From Betaproteobacteria bacterium (lineage in GTDB: Bacteria; Pseudomonadota; Gammaproteobacteria; Burkholderiales; CAIKXV01): DNA of 64,000 nt. The notes beneath the pieces are model-generated. The model ran no database searches and was not told the DNA's origin. It saw only the letters and a program-made list of their open reading frames with translations. Position 1 is the stretch's first letter. Every line of letters starts with the position of its first letter. Location of the stretch: NCBI GenBank assembly GCA_947458265.1, contig CANGYF010000006.1, positions 62,001-126,000 of the forward strand, given 5' to 3'. Below, piece after piece: positions 34,649-43,188 of the stretch. The position numbers and the translations under genes were made by a program.

Positions 34649-35154
34649 ACCCCTCAATGCAGAAGCTGATCGACGGCACCACCGCCGCCGCGCTGGCCGA
34701 TGGCGAGGTACAGCCCCAGGCACTGCTATCCGCCATCCGCGGCTCGCTGGTCGACCTCGACCTTCTGGCGGAAGAACATCGCCTCAGCAAGCCAGACACC
34801 TACACCCGGCACCTGCTGTACGCCGATCCCAATGGCCTGTTCTCGATACTGGCGATCGTCTGGGGTCCGGGCCAGGGCAGCCCGGTGCACGGGCACCATA
34901 CCTGGTGCGCGGTCGGCGTCTATGCCGGCGAACTGACGGAAAGCCACTATCGTCTGTCGCCGGGCGACCTGCATCCGGTCGAGGTGCGCAGCGTACGCCG
35001 CACGGCCGGCGACTCGTGCTTCGACAGCGGGCGCGAAGGCATACACCGGATCGTCAACCGGTCCGATTCCATCGCGATCTCGATCCACGTCTACGGCGTC
35101 GGTGAAGACAAGATCACCACCGGTGTCAACCGCATCTACCCGATGCAAGCCTGA
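34645..35154 (+). CDS. Cysteine-dioxygenase-like cupin protein
   Basis: The 169-residue protein is a single cupin barrel resembling thiol dioxygenases: IVWGPGQGSPVHGHHTWCAVGVYAGELTE, with probable iron ligands His82 and His84, and His134 in GIHRIVNRSD as the third. Known relatives oxidise cysteine, 3-mercaptopropionate or similar thiols, but the fold also serves other dioxygenases. It overlaps the regulator gene by four bases. In this cluster it may handle a sulfur-containing or ring-derived intermediate; I cannot decide. Confidence 0.83.
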   Translation: MNPSMQKLIDGTTAAALADGEVQPQALLSAIRGSLVDLDLLAEEHRLSKPDTYTRHLLYADPNGLFSILAIVWGPGQGSPVHGHHTWCAVGVYAGELTESHYRLSPGDLHPVEVRSVRRTAGDSCFDSGREGIHRIVNRSDSIAISIHVYGVGEDKITTGVNRIYPMQA

Positions 35155-35253
35155 GGCTTCGGTCCGATGCCAGCCGGGCCGCCACACGCGCGCCCGGCCG
35201 GTGCCGGATCGCCAGCCGTCCATCAATCATCCACATCGATACGGAGTACCCAG

Positions 35254-36258
35254 ATGCGCGCAGTCGTGCTGAAGTCCCATGGCCCCCTCGACAACCTCGA
35301 GTACATCGCCGATTACCGTGATCCGACGATCAAGGAAGGCCATGTCATCCTGCGCACCCGCGCAACCTCGTTCAACTACCACGACGTGTTCACCGTCCGC
35401 GGCATGCCCGGCATCAAGGTCCCGCTGCCGGTGATCATCGGTCTGGACCTCGCTGGCGAGATCATCGAAGTCGGTGAAGGCGTCGAGGGCTGGAAGATCG
35501 GCGACCGCGTGCTGGTGAACCCGCTCGACCCGAAGATCGGCCTGATGGGCGAGATGATGGACGGCGGCCTGGCCGAGAAGTGCCTGGTCAACCAGAAGCA
35601 GCTGATCAAGATGCCCGATGGCGTCACCTTCGAGGAAGCCTGCGCGCTGCCGGTCGCCTATGGCACCGCACACCGCATGATCATGACCCACAACACGATC
35701 AAGAAGGGCGACAAGGTCCTGGTGCTGGGCGCCTCGGGCGGCGTGGGCACCGGCTGCGTGCTGCTGGCCAAGATGCTGGGCGCCGAAGTCATCGCCTGCG
35801 CCTCGAGCGACGACAAGATCCAGCGCCTGACCGACCTCGGCGCAGACCACGTCATCAACTACAAGACCACCGATTTCTCCAAGTGGGTGAACGAGAAGTT
35901 CGGCAAGCCGCAGCGCCGCAGCTACGAGGGCGGCGTCGACGTGGTCATCAACTTCACCGGTGGCGACACCTGGGCACCGTCGCTCAAGTGCACCAAGCGC
36001 GGCGGCAGCATCCTGACCTGCGGCGCCACTGCCGGCTTCGACCCGAAGGAAGACCTGCGCTACATCTGGAGCTTCGAGCTGAACATCAAGGGCTCGAACA
36101 GCTTCTACAACGAGAACCTGAGCGCGCTGATGGAGATGATCCAGAAGGGCGAGATGAAGCCGGTGATCGACGTCGTGCTGCCGCTCGAGAAGGCGAAGGA
36201 AGGCCTGGCCCTGATCGAGAACCGCGAGGTGTTCGGCAAGGTCGTCGTCACCCCCTGA
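35254..36258 (+). CDS. Medium-chain dehydrogenase/quinone-oxidoreductase-like protein
   Basis: The 334-residue product is a medium-chain dehydrogenase/reductase: an N-terminal GroES-like domain (MRAVVLKSHGPLDNL, VIIGLDLAGEIIEVGEGV) and a Rossmann domain with GASGGVGTGCVLLAKMLGAEVIACASSD. The zinc-ligand cysteine cluster of alcohol dehydrogenases is absent, so it fits quinone oxidoreductases or enoyl reductases using NADPH. ATG 35254 follows GGAG at an eight-base spacing. It is the third gene of the GntR cluster. Confidence 0.9.
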   Translation: MRAVVLKSHGPLDNLEYIADYRDPTIKEGHVILRTRATSFNYHDVFTVRGMPGIKVPLPVIIGLDLAGEIIEVGEGVEGWKIGDRVLVNPLDPKIGLMGEMMDGGLAEKCLVNQKQLIKMPDGVTFEEACALPVAYGTAHRMIMTHNTIKKGDKVLVLGASGGVGTGCVLLAKMLGAEVIACASSDDKIQRLTDLGADHVINYKTTDFSKWVNEKFGKPQRRSYEGGVDVVINFTGGDTWAPSLKCTKRGGSILTCGATAGFDPKEDLRYIWSFELNIKGSNSFYNENLSALMEMIQKGEMKPVIDVVLPLEKAKEGLALIENREVFGKVVVTP

Positions 36259-36328
36259 TGCACCAGGGCGGGGCGTGCCGCACCCGCGCCGCCCCATCCT
36301 GCAACCCACCGAAGAGAGAGATTCGACC

Positions 36329-36760
36329 ATGGCAGACAAGCCCACCCCCGAACAACTGAATGCCCGCCTGGCCAAGAGCCCGTTCAACGCCTGGCTCGGC
36401 CTGACCGTCACAGCGGTCGGCGACGACACCATCGAGATGACCGCGAAATGGCGCGAGGAGTGGGTGGTCAACCCGGCCGGCGGCTATACGCACGGCGGCA
36501 TCCTCGCCTCGCTGGTCGACGTGGTCGCCGACTACGCGATCGCGGTGAAGAACGGCAATCCGGTGCCGACCATCGACCTGCGCGTGGACTACCACCGCGC
36601 CGCCAAGGGCGACCTGAAGTGCACCGGCAAGATCGTGCGCTTCGGTGGCCAGTTCACCTGCGCCGAGGCCTATGTGTACGACGCTGCAGGCAACCTGTGC
36701 GCGAGCGGCCGCGGCACCTACTTCACCGCGCCGCCCGCACCCGCGCCTGCGAAAGGCTGA
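36329..36760 (+). CDS. PaaI-family hotdog-fold thioesterase
   Basis: The 143-residue protein has the hotdog fold of PaaI-type acyl-CoA thioesterases: WLGLTVTAVGDDTIEM, NPAGGYTHGGILASLVDVVADYA with the catalytic-region Gly-His-Gly and Asp, and IDLRVDYHRAAKGD. It should hydrolyse an acyl- or aryl-CoA thioester. It lies 70 bases after the quinone-reductase-like gene and seven bases before the UbiD gene. Its presence suggests that a CoA-linked intermediate occurs in the pathway or leaks from it. Confidence 0.9.
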   Translation: MADKPTPEQLNARLAKSPFNAWLGLTVTAVGDDTIEMTAKWREEWVVNPAGGYTHGGILASLVDVVADYAIAVKNGNPVPTIDLRVDYHRAAKGDLKCTGKIVRFGGQFTCAEAYVYDAAGNLCASGRGTYFTAPPAPAPAKG

Positions 36761-36767
36761 GCGCGAC

Positions 36768-38384
36768 ATGGCCTACGAGAAGGAAGACTTCCGCCAGTTC
36801 CTGGACCGGCTGCGCGAGGCCGGCGAACTGGTCGACCTGAAGCAGCCAGTCGACATCCGCCACATCGCGACCCTGGTCGACCAGTCCGACAAGGCGCTCT
36901 ACTTCCACGATGTGATCGGCTACGACATGCCGGTGGTGTCGGGCATCATCCGCTCGCAGAAGCGCGCGACGATGTCCATCGGCGTGGACGAATACGCCGA
37001 GATCGAGCACAAGCTGCAACGCGGCATCGTCAAGCCGATCCCGCCGGTGTACATCGAGAAGGCGGCTTGCCAGGAGATCGTGATCAAGGGCGACGACGTC
37101 GACCTGTTCAAGCTGCCGGTGCCGATGTCTTCGATCTACGACGGCGGCCCGATGATCACCGCCGGCGTGGTGATGGCGAGGGATCCGGAGCACGGCCTGA
37201 ACGCCGGCGTCTACCGGTTCATGGTGAAGGAGAAGAACCTCACCGGCATCGACATCGTCACCCCGAACAACATGCGCCTGTTCGCCGCGCGCGCGCTCGA
37301 GCGCGGCGAGCCGCTGCCGATCTCGATCTCGATCGGCTGCCATCCGTTCGAGATCATGGGTTCGGGCTTCCGCGCGCCACTGGGCGTGGACGAGATGGCG
37401 ATCGCCGGCGGCATCCGCGGCGAGGCAGTGCGCTTCGCCCAGTGCGAGACGATCGACCTGCCCTGCCTGGCCGATTCCGAGATCGTGCTCGAAGCCGAGA
37501 TCCTGCCCACCGGCTGGACCCACCCGGAAGGCCGCTTCGGCGAGTTCACTCGCCTCATGGGCGGCCTGCACTGGAACCCGCTGGTGCGCGTGAAGGCGAT
37601 CACCATGCGGCGCAACGCGGTGTACTACGCGCTGCACATGCCCTGGGAGAACACCTGGCTCGCAGCCCCGACCCGCTACACGGCGATCCGCTCGGCGCTC
37701 AAGATCGCAGGCATCCAGACGGTCGCGATCAACGTCACGCTGGGCGGCTGTGCGTTCTGGCATGCGGTGATCTCGATCAAGAAGCAGGCCGGCGAAGGCA
37801 AGAACGCGCTGCTCGCCGCGCTGTCAGTGATGGACCTGAAGCATGTGGTGATCGTCGACGAGGACATCGATCCGTTCAACGCGATGGACGTCGAATGGGC
37901 GATCGCCACCCGGGTGCAGGGTGACCGCGACGTGATCATCATCCCGGGCGCCCGCGCCAAGCCTCTGGACTCCAGCCTGGCGGTGATGCCGCACGGCGTG
38001 GTGCCCACCGGCGCCAAGGTCGGCATCGACGCGACCATCGGCGAAGGCATCCCGGTGGAGCGCTTCGAGCGCATCGCCTATGCCTACGCCGACCGCGCCA
38101 AGGTCGACGACTACGTGTCGGGCAAGGCCGATCCGCTGCCGCCGGCGCTCGGTGCGACGGATGCCAAGGTCGAGGCGCTGGCACAGCAAGTGCTTGCAAT
38201 GATCGAGGTCGAGCCGCGCTACTACCAGGACATCGCAGCCCATTTTTCGGACTTCGATTTCCAGACCGTCGCGCGTGCACTGGGCCACCTGCACACGATC
38301 GAGAAGCTGTGGCAGGACCCGAAAGGCAAGCTGTGCGTGCGCGGCTCGAAGTTCGCCGCAGTGCTTCCGCAGCGCGGGAAGTGA
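36768..38384 (+). CDS. UbiD-family prenylated-FMN-dependent (de)carboxylase
   Basis: The 538-residue protein belongs to the UbiD family, which uses prenylated FMN to remove or add carboxylates on aromatic or alpha,beta-unsaturated acids. Visible landmarks are GLNAGVYRFMV (143-153), the prFMN/catalytic segment HPEGRFGEFT (252-261), and IIPGARAKPLDSS with PTGAKVGIDAT near the C-terminus. No UbiX-type prenyltransferase is in the window, so the cofactor must come from elsewhere. It lies between a thioesterase and a RidA gene, ahead of the Rieske oxygenase genes. Confidence 0.93.
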   Translation: MAYEKEDFRQFLDRLREAGELVDLKQPVDIRHIATLVDQSDKALYFHDVIGYDMPVVSGIIRSQKRATMSIGVDEYAEIEHKLQRGIVKPIPPVYIEKAACQEIVIKGDDVDLFKLPVPMSSIYDGGPMITAGVVMARDPEHGLNAGVYRFMVKEKNLTGIDIVTPNNMRLFAARALERGEPLPISISIGCHPFEIMGSGFRAPLGVDEMAIAGGIRGEAVRFAQCETIDLPCLADSEIVLEAEILPTGWTHPEGRFGEFTRLMGGLHWNPLVRVKAITMRRNAVYYALHMPWENTWLAAPTRYTAIRSALKIAGIQTVAINVTLGGCAFWHAVISIKKQAGEGKNALLAALSVMDLKHVVIVDEDIDPFNAMDVEWAIATRVQGDRDVIIIPGARAKPLDSSLAVMPHGVVPTGAKVGIDATIGEGIPVERFERIAYAYADRAKVDDYVSGKADPLPPALGATDAKVEALAQQVLAMIEVEPRYYQDIAAHFSDFDFQTVARALGHLHTIEKLWQDPKGKLCVRGSKFAAVLPQRGK

Positions 38385-38390
38385 CGTAAC

Positions 38391-38433
38391 GCAGTCTTGC
38401 GGTCGCTTCCCCGAGGAATCGCCGCAAGACTGC
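38391..38433 (+). repeat. Intra-cluster inverted repeat (hairpin)
   Basis: GCAGTCTTGCGG (38391-38402) and CCGCAAGACTGC (38422-38433) are perfect 12-bp inverted repeats around 19 bases that can themselves pair (TTCC with GGAA). It sits just after the UbiD stop and before the first RidA gene. No T-run follows, so it is more likely an mRNA processing or stability element, or an attenuator, than a terminator. Confidence 0.7.
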
Positions 38434-38481
38434 ATCGAAGATGAATATCGCAGGACCAACCCCTGCACTCGAGGAGGCATC

Positions 38482-38946
38482 ATGGGCAAGTACGAAACCA
38501 GGCTGGCAGAGATGGGCATCACCCTGGCACCGGTGCCGACCCCGGTCGCCAACTACCTGCCGTTCGCGATCACCGGGAACCTGGTGTTCCTGGCCGGCCA
38601 GGTCTGCCGCGTCGATGGCAAGGTGACCCACCAGGGCAAGCTGGGCGCGGAACTCGACGTGGCCGCCGGCAAGGCTGCCGCCCGCGTCTGCGCAATCAAC
38701 CTGATCGCCGCGCTCAAGCTGGCACTCGGCGGCGACCTGGACCGCGCGGTGCGCTGCGTGTCGGTGCGCGGCTTCGTCGCCTCCGACCCGAAGTTCTATG
38801 AGCAGCCGGCGGTGATCAACGGCGCCTCCGACCTGTTCGTCGAGGTATTCGGCGAGGCAGGCAAGCATTCGCGCACCGCCATCGGCGTCGCAGTCCTGCC
38901 GTCGGACTGCGCGGTCGAGGTCGATGCCGTGTTCGAGATCAGGTAA
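38482..38946 (+). CDS. RidA/YjgF family protein (first copy)
   Basis: This 154-residue protein resembles the YjgF/RidA branch with about 150 residues (MGKYETRLAEMGITLAPVPTPVANYLPF, GNLVFLAGQVCRVDGKV, AARVCAINLIAALKLALGGDLD, VFGEAGKHSRTAIGVAVLPSDCAVEVD). RidA proteins hydrolyse enamine/imine intermediates; some relatives are ring-cleavage-product deaminases such as 2-aminomuconate deaminase. The Arg of the HSRTAIGV motif, needed for deaminase activity, is present. GAGGAGG precedes ATG 38482 closely. Confidence 0.9.
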   Translation: MGKYETRLAEMGITLAPVPTPVANYLPFAITGNLVFLAGQVCRVDGKVTHQGKLGAELDVAAGKAAARVCAINLIAALKLALGGDLDRAVRCVSVRGFVASDPKFYEQPAVINGASDLFVEVFGEAGKHSRTAIGVAVLPSDCAVEVDAVFEIR

Positions 38947-38968
38947 CCAGGCAGCAAGGAGCAGAGCA

Positions 38969-40228
38969 ATGGCCCAGGCGATCGGGGTGCGCCCCGTCAG
39001 CGAGCTCATCCGGTGGCCCACGGACGACCTGTCGCGGATCCCGCTGCACATCTACGGCGACCCCGAGATCTACGCCTGGGAGCAGGACCGCATCTTCCGC
39101 GGTCCGACCTGGAACTTCCTCTCGCTCGAATGCGAGATTCCGAAGCCCAACGACTACGTCCTGACCAAGGTCGGCGACACGCCGGTGATCGTCGTGCGTA
39201 CCGCCGAAGGCGGCATCAACGCACTGGTCAACCGCTGCACGCACAAGGGCTCGGTGCTCTGCTACGACTCGCGCGGCGAGGGCAAGCGCACCTTCGTCTG
39301 CCCGTATCACGCCTGGTCTTTCGACCAGTCGGGCGAGCTGCGCGGCATCGCGTTCGAGAAGGGCGTCGGCGGCCTGGGCGGCATGCCGGAGGGCTTCGAC
39401 AAGTCGAAGCATGCGCTCACCCGGCTGCGCGTCGAGGTGATCGAAGGGCTGGTGTTCGGCACCTTCAGCGAGGCGACGCCGCCGCTGGAGCAGTACCTCG
39501 GTGAACCGATGGTCGCGCATATCCGGCGCACCATCCGCGGCCGCAAGATGCAGATCATCGGCCGCTACAACCACATCATGCCGAACAACTGGAAGCTGTA
39601 CATCGAGAACAGCCGCGACACGCACCACCCGTCGCTGCTGCATGCGTTCTTCGCGACGTTCAAGCTCAACCGGCTGTCGGCCGAAGGCGGTATCCGCCAC
39701 GACCCGGCCAACTGGCACCACCTGGTGTTCGCCAAGCGCCTCACCGACCAGGGCCACGAGGAATACTCCCCGGGCAAGCTGCGCACGATGAAGTCCGACT
39801 TCGGCCTGAACGACCCGTCCCTGATCGCGCAGTGGATGGAGTTCGACGACAACATCACCAATGCCCTGCAGAGCATCATGCCGGGCTTCGTGCTGCAGCA
39901 GATCCTGAACTCGGTCGGTACGCGCCAGATCATCACCCGCGGCACCGGCGAGTGCGAACTGATCTGGACCGTGGTCTCGTTCGAGGAGGACACGCCCGAG
40001 CAGCGCGCGATCCGCATCAAGCAGAGCAACCTCGTCGGCCCCCATGGCTACATCTCGATGGAGGACGGCGCGATCGGCGGCTTCGTGCAGCAGGGTATCA
40101 AGGGCGACCGCGACAAGCAGGCCGTGGTCGAGATGGGCGGCCTGACCGCCGATGGCCAGCCGACCCGCGCCACCGAGACATCGGTGCGCGGCTTCTACAA
40201 GGCCTACCGCGAACTGATGGGCAACTGA
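38969..40228 (+). CDS. Rieske aromatic-ring-hydroxylating oxygenase, alpha subunit
   Basis: The 419-residue product has a Rieske 2Fe-2S domain with Cys90-x-His92 and Cys111-x2-His114 (NRCTHKG and CPYHAW) and a catalytic domain whose mononuclear iron site is NSRDTHHPSLLH, with Asp217, His220 and His225. The acidic third ligand is probably in SMEDGAIGGF. It should dihydroxylate or monooxygenate an aromatic ring using O2 and electrons from a reductase. AAGGAG precedes ATG 38969. The beta subunit follows two bases later. No ferredoxin or reductase gene lies in the window. Confidence 0.95.
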   Translation: MAQAIGVRPVSELIRWPTDDLSRIPLHIYGDPEIYAWEQDRIFRGPTWNFLSLECEIPKPNDYVLTKVGDTPVIVVRTAEGGINALVNRCTHKGSVLCYDSRGEGKRTFVCPYHAWSFDQSGELRGIAFEKGVGGLGGMPEGFDKSKHALTRLRVEVIEGLVFGTFSEATPPLEQYLGEPMVAHIRRTIRGRKMQIIGRYNHIMPNNWKLYIENSRDTHHPSLLHAFFATFKLNRLSAEGGIRHDPANWHHLVFAKRLTDQGHEEYSPGKLRTMKSDFGLNDPSLIAQWMEFDDNITNALQSIMPGFVLQQILNSVGTRQIITRGTGECELIWTVVSFEEDTPEQRAIRIKQSNLVGPHGYISMEDGAIGGFVQQGIKGDRDKQAVVEMGGLTADGQPTRATETSVRGFYKAYRELMGN

Positions 40229-40230
40229 CC

Positions 40231-40773
40231 ATGGCCGCGACGAATCCATCCACACGGGCGCCGACGATTTCCCCGGAACGCCGCAGCGCGATCGAGCGCC
40301 TGATGGTCGACTACGTCCATGCGATCGACGAGGGCGAATACGAACGCTGGCCGCAGTTCTTCACCGAGGACGGCCGCTACCAGGTGACCGGGCGAGACAA
40401 CCATGCACGGGGCTGGGTGGCCGGCATGCTCCTGTGCGACAACCGCGACATGATGGTCGACCGCATCTACTCGCTGCGCCAGGTGAACGTCTGGGAGCCG
40501 CATACCTACCGTCACGTGATCGGTCCGACCCAGGTACTGGAGGCCGGGATGGAAGGCTGCAGTCCGGCCGACCGCTTCACCGCGAAGACGCAGACCAACT
40601 ACCTGTGCGTACGCACCATGCACGACGGCGAGCAGAAGCTGTTTTCAACCGGGCGCTACCTGGACGAGATCGTGTTCGAAGGCCCGGCCGGCGCCGAGAC
40701 GCCGATGCTGCGCAGCCGCCTCGTGATCGCCGACTCCAACCGGATCGACACCCTGCTGGTCATCCCGCTATAG
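40231..40773 (+). CDS. Aromatic-ring-hydroxylating dioxygenase, beta subunit
   Basis: The 180-residue protein fits the small beta subunit of Rieske oxygenases in length and pattern (MVDYVHAIDEGEYERWPQFFTEDGRYQVTGRDN, MMVDRIYSLRQVNVWEPHTYRHVIGPTQV, LFSTGRYLDEIVFEG, RLVIADSNRIDTLLVIPL). It forms the alpha3beta3 or similar scaffold with the preceding subunit and has no catalytic centre of its own. It starts two bases after the alpha subunit stop. Confidence 0.94.
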   Translation: MAATNPSTRAPTISPERRSAIERLMVDYVHAIDEGEYERWPQFFTEDGRYQVTGRDNHARGWVAGMLLCDNRDMMVDRIYSLRQVNVWEPHTYRHVIGPTQVLEAGMEGCSPADRFTAKTQTNYLCVRTMHDGEQKLFSTGRYLDEIVFEGPAGAETPMLRSRLVIADSNRIDTLLVIPL

Positions 40774-40784
40774 GCCCTGCACGC

Positions 40785-41807
40785 ATGCCCCGCTCCACCA
40801 GCAGCACCCCGCGCAAGTTCCATGTCCACTTCGAGAGCAACAGCTCCAAGCCGCGCCAGTTCCAGGTGCTCGAGAGCGACGTCAAGGCGGCAGTACGCCG
40901 CCATCCGGAACTCGCGCGCCGGCTGAAGATCACCGTCGGCTTCGACCGGAAGATCCTGGCCGATGCGTTGAAGACCGCCGACTTCCTGCTCAACTCGGAC
41001 CCGCCGCGCGAGAACCTGCGCGCGCTGGCGCCAAGGCTGGAGTGGATACAGACCACCGGCGCCGGCATCGACGGCCTGCTGCCGCTCGACTGGTTGCCCG
41101 AGGGCGTCGTGCTCACCAACAACAGTGGCGCGCACGCCGCCAAGGCGCAGGACTCCGGCGCCATGGGTCTGCTGATGCTCAACGCCCGCATCCCGGAAGT
41201 GATGACCGCGCAGCGGGCGAAGCACTGGGCGCATGTGTTCTCGTCGCCGATCGCGGGCAAGACCGCGCTGGTCATCGGCTTCGGCGACGTGGGTGCAGCC
41301 GTCGGGCGCGCCGCACGCAAGCTCGGCGTGAACGTGATCGCGGTCACGCGCAGCGGAACGCTGACCCGCGCCACCGAGAAGGCAGCCGACTCGGTGGTGG
41401 CGGTGTCGAAGCTCGCGCGCACGATCGGCAAGGCCGACTTCGTCGTGGTCGCCACGCCGCTCACCGCGCAGACCCGTGGCCTGGTCGACGGCGCGATGCT
41501 CGACCGGATGAAGGACGGCGCCGGCCTGATGAACATCGGCCGCGCGCCGGTCGTCGACTACGACGCCCTCTGCGAGCGGCTGGCCAGCGGCAAGCTGTCT
41601 GGCGCGATCCTCGACGTGTTCTCGCCCGAGCCGCTGCCGGCCTCCTCGCCGCTGTGGACCGTACCGAACCTGGTAGTACTGCCGCACATCACCTGCGACG
41701 ATCCGCGCTACATCGATTTCCTGCTCGACTTCTGGTTCGAGAACTTCGCGCGCCGGCTGGCCGGCCGCAAGCTGAAGAACATCGTCGACCCGGTTCGTGG
41801 GTACTGA
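40785..41807 (+). CDS. D-2-hydroxyacid dehydrogenase
   Basis: The 340-residue protein is an NAD(P)-dependent D-isomer-specific 2-hydroxyacid dehydrogenase. It shows the Rossmann motif GFGDVGAAVG, VVVATPLTAQTRGLVDGAML, the substrate arginine in MNIGRAPVVDYDAL, the catalytic Glu region DVFSPEPLP and the histidine in VLPHITCDD. It should interconvert a 2-oxo acid and a 2-hydroxy acid. It follows the oxygenase beta subunit after 11 bases, so it is part of the same transcript, possibly acting on a lower-pathway oxo acid. Confidence 0.92.
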   Translation: MPRSTSSTPRKFHVHFESNSSKPRQFQVLESDVKAAVRRHPELARRLKITVGFDRKILADALKTADFLLNSDPPRENLRALAPRLEWIQTTGAGIDGLLPLDWLPEGVVLTNNSGAHAAKAQDSGAMGLLMLNARIPEVMTAQRAKHWAHVFSSPIAGKTALVIGFGDVGAAVGRAARKLGVNVIAVTRSGTLTRATEKAADSVVAVSKLARTIGKADFVVVATPLTAQTRGLVDGAMLDRMKDGAGLMNIGRAPVVDYDALCERLASGKLSGAILDVFSPEPLPASSPLWTVPNLVVLPHITCDDPRYIDFLLDFWFENFARRLAGRKLKNIVDPVRGY

Positions 41808-41857
41808 ACTCCGTCCCGGACATCGACACGAACACTGACCGCTTCGAGGACACCCTG

Positions 41858-42253
41858 ATGTCGATGCCGCTGTTCCACATGATCGATGGCGCGCCCGACC
41901 CGGTCGCACCGTTCAGCCACGCGGTGGAAGCCGACGGCTGGGTGTTCGTCACCGGCCAGATGCCGTTCGAAGGCCTGGCCAACGACTCGGCCTATCCGGA
42001 AGGCATCGAGGCGCAGACCCACCAGGTGATGAAGAACCTGTCAACGGTGCTCGAAGGCGTCGGGCTCGGCCTGGAGAACGTGGTGCAGGTGCGGGTATTC
42101 CTGCTGAAGTTCGACGAGCACTATGCGCAGATGAACGCTGCCTACGCCAGCTGGTTCCCGCCCGGCAAGCGGCCGGCGCGCACCTGCGTCGGTGTGACCG
42201 GCCTCGCCCGTGGCGCGCTGGTCGAGATCGACATGGTCGCGCGGCGCCCGTGA
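41858..42253 (+). CDS. RidA/YjgF family protein (second copy)
   Basis: The 131-residue protein has the usual RidA length and motifs: FSHAVEADGWVFVTGQMPFEG, AQTHQVMKNLSTVLEGVGLGLENVVQVRVFLLKFDEHYAQMNAAYASWFPPGKRPARTCVGV and GALVEIDMVA near the end. The catalytic arginine in the ARTCVGV segment and the final Glu are present, so an imine/enamine deaminase role is plausible. GAGGA lies eight bases before ATG 41858. It belongs to a different RidA subgroup from the one at 38482-38946, and it overlaps the next gene. Confidence 0.92.
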   Translation: MSMPLFHMIDGAPDPVAPFSHAVEADGWVFVTGQMPFEGLANDSAYPEGIEAQTHQVMKNLSTVLEGVGLGLENVVQVRVFLLKFDEHYAQMNAAYASWFPPGKRPARTCVGVTGLARGALVEIDMVARRP

Positions 42254-43188
42254 TGCTGCCGCGCCTTCCCGTCCATGATGCGCAGGTGCCGGCAGCCGGC
42301 ACGCTGAACCTCGACCATGTCGCCCACTTCGTGCCCGACCGCGAGGCCGCGGCTGCGGCACTGGCGCGGCTGGGCTTCGCCGCCACGCCGTTCTCCGAGC
42401 AGTTCCACCGGCTGCAGGCCGACGGGCCCCTGGTCCCGGCCGGCACCGGCAACCGCTGCGTGATGCTGCGCGAGGGTTACCTCGAGTTCCTCACGCCGTT
42501 CATGGACACCCCGGTCGCCAACCAGCTGCGCGAATCCATCGCGCGCTACACCGGGGTTCACCTGGTCGCCTATGGCACGGCAGACGCCGAAGCCGACCAT
42601 GCGCGGCTGGCTGCCGCAGGCTTCGACCCGCTGCCGCCGGTACGCCTGCAGCGCGAGGCCGATGCGCCGTCCGGCACGACCACCGTGCGCTTCGTGGTCA
42701 CGCGCACACCCCCCGGCACGATGCCCGAGGGCCGCATCCAGTTCTGCGGGCACCAGACACCCGAGGGCGTCTGGCAGCAGCGCTGGCTCGGCCATCCGAA
42801 CCGGGCGGCGGGGCTGCGCCGGGTGTTCCTCGTGCTGGCGGATCCGGCCGAGGCAGCCACCCGCTATGCGCGCTATACCGGCCTCCCGTCAGGGCTGGTG
42901 TCCGGCCAGGCCGGGACCGAATTCGTGCAGCAGACGGCGCGTGGCGCGCTGCACCTGATGGACACCACCGCATGGCAGGCGCAGTTCGATCCGGACCGTG
43001 CGCTGGTGCCGCAGGCACTGCCCTGGATCGCCGGCTACGAATTGTCGAGCGACGACCTGGCCGCCACCCGCGCCGTACTGGAGGCCGGCGGCACGCCCTG
43101 CACGCTGCTGCCCGACGGCCGGTTGCGGGTCATGCTGCCACCGGAGCTTGGCGGCTTCATCCTGTTCTCGGCAGGCGACGCGGCGTGA
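42250..43188 (+). CDS. VOC/glyoxalase-like domain protein
   Basis: The 312-residue product begins with TLNLDHVAHFVPDREAAAAALARLGFAATPFSEQ, the opening of the glyoxalase-like domain family, and has a second related half from about residue 190 (RRVFLVLADPAEAATRYARYTGLP). The final LRVMLPPELGGFILFS supplies a C-terminal strand. Function is unknown; VOC proteins act in ring cleavage, isomerisation or binding. A GTG at 42250 overlaps the RidA stop as GTGATG; the ATG three bases later is an equal candidate start. Confidence 0.82.
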   Translation: MMLPRLPVHDAQVPAAGTLNLDHVAHFVPDREAAAAALARLGFAATPFSEQFHRLQADGPLVPAGTGNRCVMLREGYLEFLTPFMDTPVANQLRESIARYTGVHLVAYGTADAEADHARLAAAGFDPLPPVRLQREADAPSGTTTVRFVVTRTPPGTMPEGRIQFCGHQTPEGVWQQRWLGHPNRAAGLRRVFLVLADPAEAATRYARYTGLPSGLVSGQAGTEFVQQTARGALHLMDTTAWQAQFDPDRALVPQALPWIAGYELSSDDLAATRAVLEAGGTPCTLLPDGRLRVMLPPELGGFILFSAGDAA

